DNA from: an uncultured Rhodospirillales bacterium
GTDB lineage: Bacteria > Pseudomonadota > Alphaproteobacteria > Rhodospirillales > JABHCV01
Assembly: GCA_938092065.1 (NCBI GenBank)
Contig: CALKND010000004.1
Span: 1 to 64,000, forward strand
DNA length: 64,000 nucleotides
Reading direction: 5' to 3'
Part shown: in pieces, positions 62,080-64,000 of the stretch
Layout of the letters: the number at the start of each line of letters is the position of its first letter
How positions within the stretch are numbered: position 1 is the first letter of the stretch
The notes under the pieces: model-generated
Databases searched by the model: none
The model's input: only the letters and a program-made list of their open reading frames with translations
Told to the model about the DNA's origin: nothing
Translations under genes and position numbers: made by a program

Positions 62080-62535
62080 TTGGCCTTGTTTCAGCCTGAT
62101 ATTCCTCAAAATACTGGCACATTACTGCGTATGGCGATGTGTTTGGCTATTTCAATTGATATTATTAAGCCCTGTGGGTTCATTTTTACTGATCGACGAC
62201 TAAAGCGAGCAGGCATGAACTATCTCAATGATGCTGACGTTACCCATCATGATTCATGGGAAGCTTTCAGGGAATTTGTTGCTGAGGAAGAAAGGCGTCT
62301 AATTCTATTATCGACAAAAGCACAAACAATTTACACTGATTTTTCATACACAGAAAATGACATTTTAATGGTTGGACGTGAAAGTGCTGGCGTTCCAGAT
62401 CATGTCTTTAATGCTGTAGATAGGCGTGTTCGTATTTCCATGTCTAAAAATGCACGTTCTCTAAATGTTGCAATTGCTGCAGCCATAGTCCTTGGGGAGG
62501 GCTTGCGTCAGCTTAAAGGACCAAGTGCTCTTTAA
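62080..62535 (+). CDS. trmL: tRNA (cytidine(34)-2'-O)-methyltransferase
   Basis: SPOUT pattern: LFQPDIPQNTGTLLRMA, LMVGRESAGVPDHVF, RISMSKNARSLNVAIAAAIVLGE; TTG start. Confidence 0.93.
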   Translation: MALFQPDIPQNTGTLLRMAMCLAISIDIIKPCGFIFTDRRLKRAGMNYLNDADVTHHDSWEAFREFVAEEERRLILLSTKAQTIYTDFSYTENDILMVGRESAGVPDHVFNAVDRRVRISMSKNARSLNVAIAAAIVLGEGLRQLKGPSAL

Positions 62536-62769
62536 ATAAAACCAGCGGATAAGATTTAGTTATACTAATTTGAAGTTGGTTTGTTATGCTTCTAGCGCAG
62601 GTCTGATATGACTGCAGCGCTGATCTGTAACATGTCCTTAGTGTTGGTTTCATTGACTAAATGCGATGTCCGTCTGTATTTGTGTCCCTCATAATTTAAA
62701 ATTACACCATCATTATATTAGTTGAGACAAAACTAATCATTGACGCTAGTTATTTTGTAATAATAGTAT

Positions 62770-62788
62770 GATATTAATTATCATTCTC
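62770..62788. promoter_or_regulatory. Putative Fur box GATATTAATTATCATTCTC
   Basis: 15 of 19 positions match GATAATGATAATCATTATC by hand alignment. Confidence 0.65.
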
Positions 62789-62876
62789 ATCAATTCACTT
62801 TCTGATGAGATTTTTAAGAGAGCATTAACTTATGAAACTTCAAAAACTCCAAGTAATTAGAAAAGAATTTTAAAGA

Positions 62877-64000
62877 ATGTATCATACAAAATTCAATAAA
62901 ACTTTAGCGGCAATATCACTATCAACAGCATTTCTAATCTCAGGTAATGCGATAGCAGGTGGGCATATTTATTCTGGATTTCCTATAACAGAAAAAAGTT
63001 ACACTGGTAAAAAAAAGACTTCGGTTTCCTACACAGGCCAAATTGCCCGTCATGTGCTTCATGACTCGCTGAAAAAATTAGCAGTATCAGGTAATGGTAA
63101 AGAAAATGCCGATCTAAAGAAAAAGATGCTTTCATACTACAACGAAAAAGACCCTGGGCGTGCTATTCTGGCTCCTAAGACCAAGGGACCTTTTATTGTA
63201 AAACAGTCTAATGTAGATGAAATTAGTAAAGGTAAGAATTTAGCAGGAAAAACCTATAAAGGAATTATAACTGGCATGCCTAACGGTATGACCGGTATAG
63301 AATTAGTAAATTTCTGGATAGATAAAGCCTCATCAGCGAACAAGGGCGTGGATACTGTGAATGGTTATAACTACGGCCAGTTGATTTCTAAATTTATAAT
63401 GGGAGCAATATCCTACAATCAAGCTGTTGACAATTATTTAGATGAAAAATTATCAGCAGATAATAAGCCAAATGATAAACCATACAAGAAAGGTGCCGCA
63501 TACACTGGAAAAGAGCATTCCTGGGATGAGGCATTTGGTTATTTTGGAGCGCCTGCTCATACATTAACATTATCGCCAAAAAATGTTTACGAAATTGCAA
63601 AACAAGGTAGCAAATCTAAGAAGCCAGAAGATGCCCTTGCCTATGCAGATTACAACAAAGATGGAAAAGTAGATTTAAAAACTGAATTCACTTTTGGCCC
63701 AGCGTACTATGCTTCAGGATTTGACTCTAAGGTTTATGACAAGGGTAAAAATACGTCATACCTTCATACCATAACCAAAGCTTTTCTGGATGGACGTAAG
63801 CTTTTAACTGATGCGCATGGAAAAAAGTTAAATGACAGTCAGCGCAAAATTCTACAAGGTCACGCAACCGTGATCGAAAAAAATTGGCAGCAAGTCCTTG
63901 CAGAGGCAACGTTTAAGTATGCCGGTTCCAGTTATAAGGATATGGCAAAACTGAAAACAATCATTGACGCCAAGGGAGATACATCAAAGGCTCTCAAAAA
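62877..64000 (+). CDS. DUF4856 domain-like exported protein, truncated at right edge
   Basis: Open frame from ATG 62877 to the window end, absent from ORF track because no stop; signal peptide MYHTKFNKTLAAISLSTAFLISGNAIAGG; KEHSWDEAFGYFGAPAH and DYNKDGKVDLKTEFTFGPAYYASG. Confidence 0.75.
   Translation, partial: MYHTKFNKTLAAISLSTAFLISGNAIAGGHIYSGFPITEKSYTGKKKTSVSYTGQIARHVLHDSLKKLAVSGNGKENADLKKKMLSYYNEKDPGRAILAPKTKGPFIVKQSNVDEISKGKNLAGKTYKGIITGMPNGMTGIELVNFWIDKASSANKGVDTVNGYNYGQLISKFIMGAISYNQAVDNYLDEKLSADNKPNDKPYKKGAAYTGKEHSWDEAFGYFGAPAHTLTLSPKNVYEIAKQGSKSKKPEDALAYADYNKDGKVDLKTEFTFGPAYYASGFDSKVYDKGKNTSYLHTITKAFLDGRKLLTDAHGKKLNDSQRKILQGHATVIEKNWQQVLAEATFKYAGSSYKDMAKLKTIIDAKGDTSKALK

Noticed and set aside
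57794-62752. ACGCTAGTT occurring three times in intergenic DNA (57794, 57843, 62743)
   Set aside because: Nine-base match only, no common context; too weak to call a repeat family.

Overview
The window is a gene-dense, mostly housekeeping segment of a chromosome that looks alphaproteobacterial. Supporting context: rplU-rpmA-obg-proB-proA-nadD-rsfS-rlmH-gpmI-envC-ctpA-divergent polysaccharide deacetylase-rppH; uvrC-pgsA-mobB-moeA-moaD-moaE; petABC; ilvE/MarR/OmpR-type regulator/histidine kinase. I found no rRNA, tRNA, CRISPR array, prophage or transposase. Accessory parts are a small exopolysaccharide-like locus (1.3-7.9 kb), an orphan type I secretion ABC/HlyD pair with an FkbM methyltransferase nearby (12.3-16.5 kb), and a probable iron-regulated DUF4856-like gene cut by the right edge. 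The observations most worth following are: (i) mtnP-mtnA followed by a fused class II aldolase/short-chain dehydrogenase, a candidate bifunctional version of the DHAP shunt for MTA/5'-deoxyadenosine salvage; (ii) a 15/19 match to the Fur box upstream of a DUF4856-like exported protein; (iii) a DnaA-box cluster in an AT-rich gap upstream of uvrC; (iv) a perfect 10-bp inverted repeat between ilvE and a MarR-family gene; (v) a perfect TGTGA-N6-TCACA site next to a regulator with a CRP-type recognition helix; (vi) a type I secretion ABC protein with a degenerate signature motif. All family calls are from reading the sequence and from memory of the families; no database search was run.
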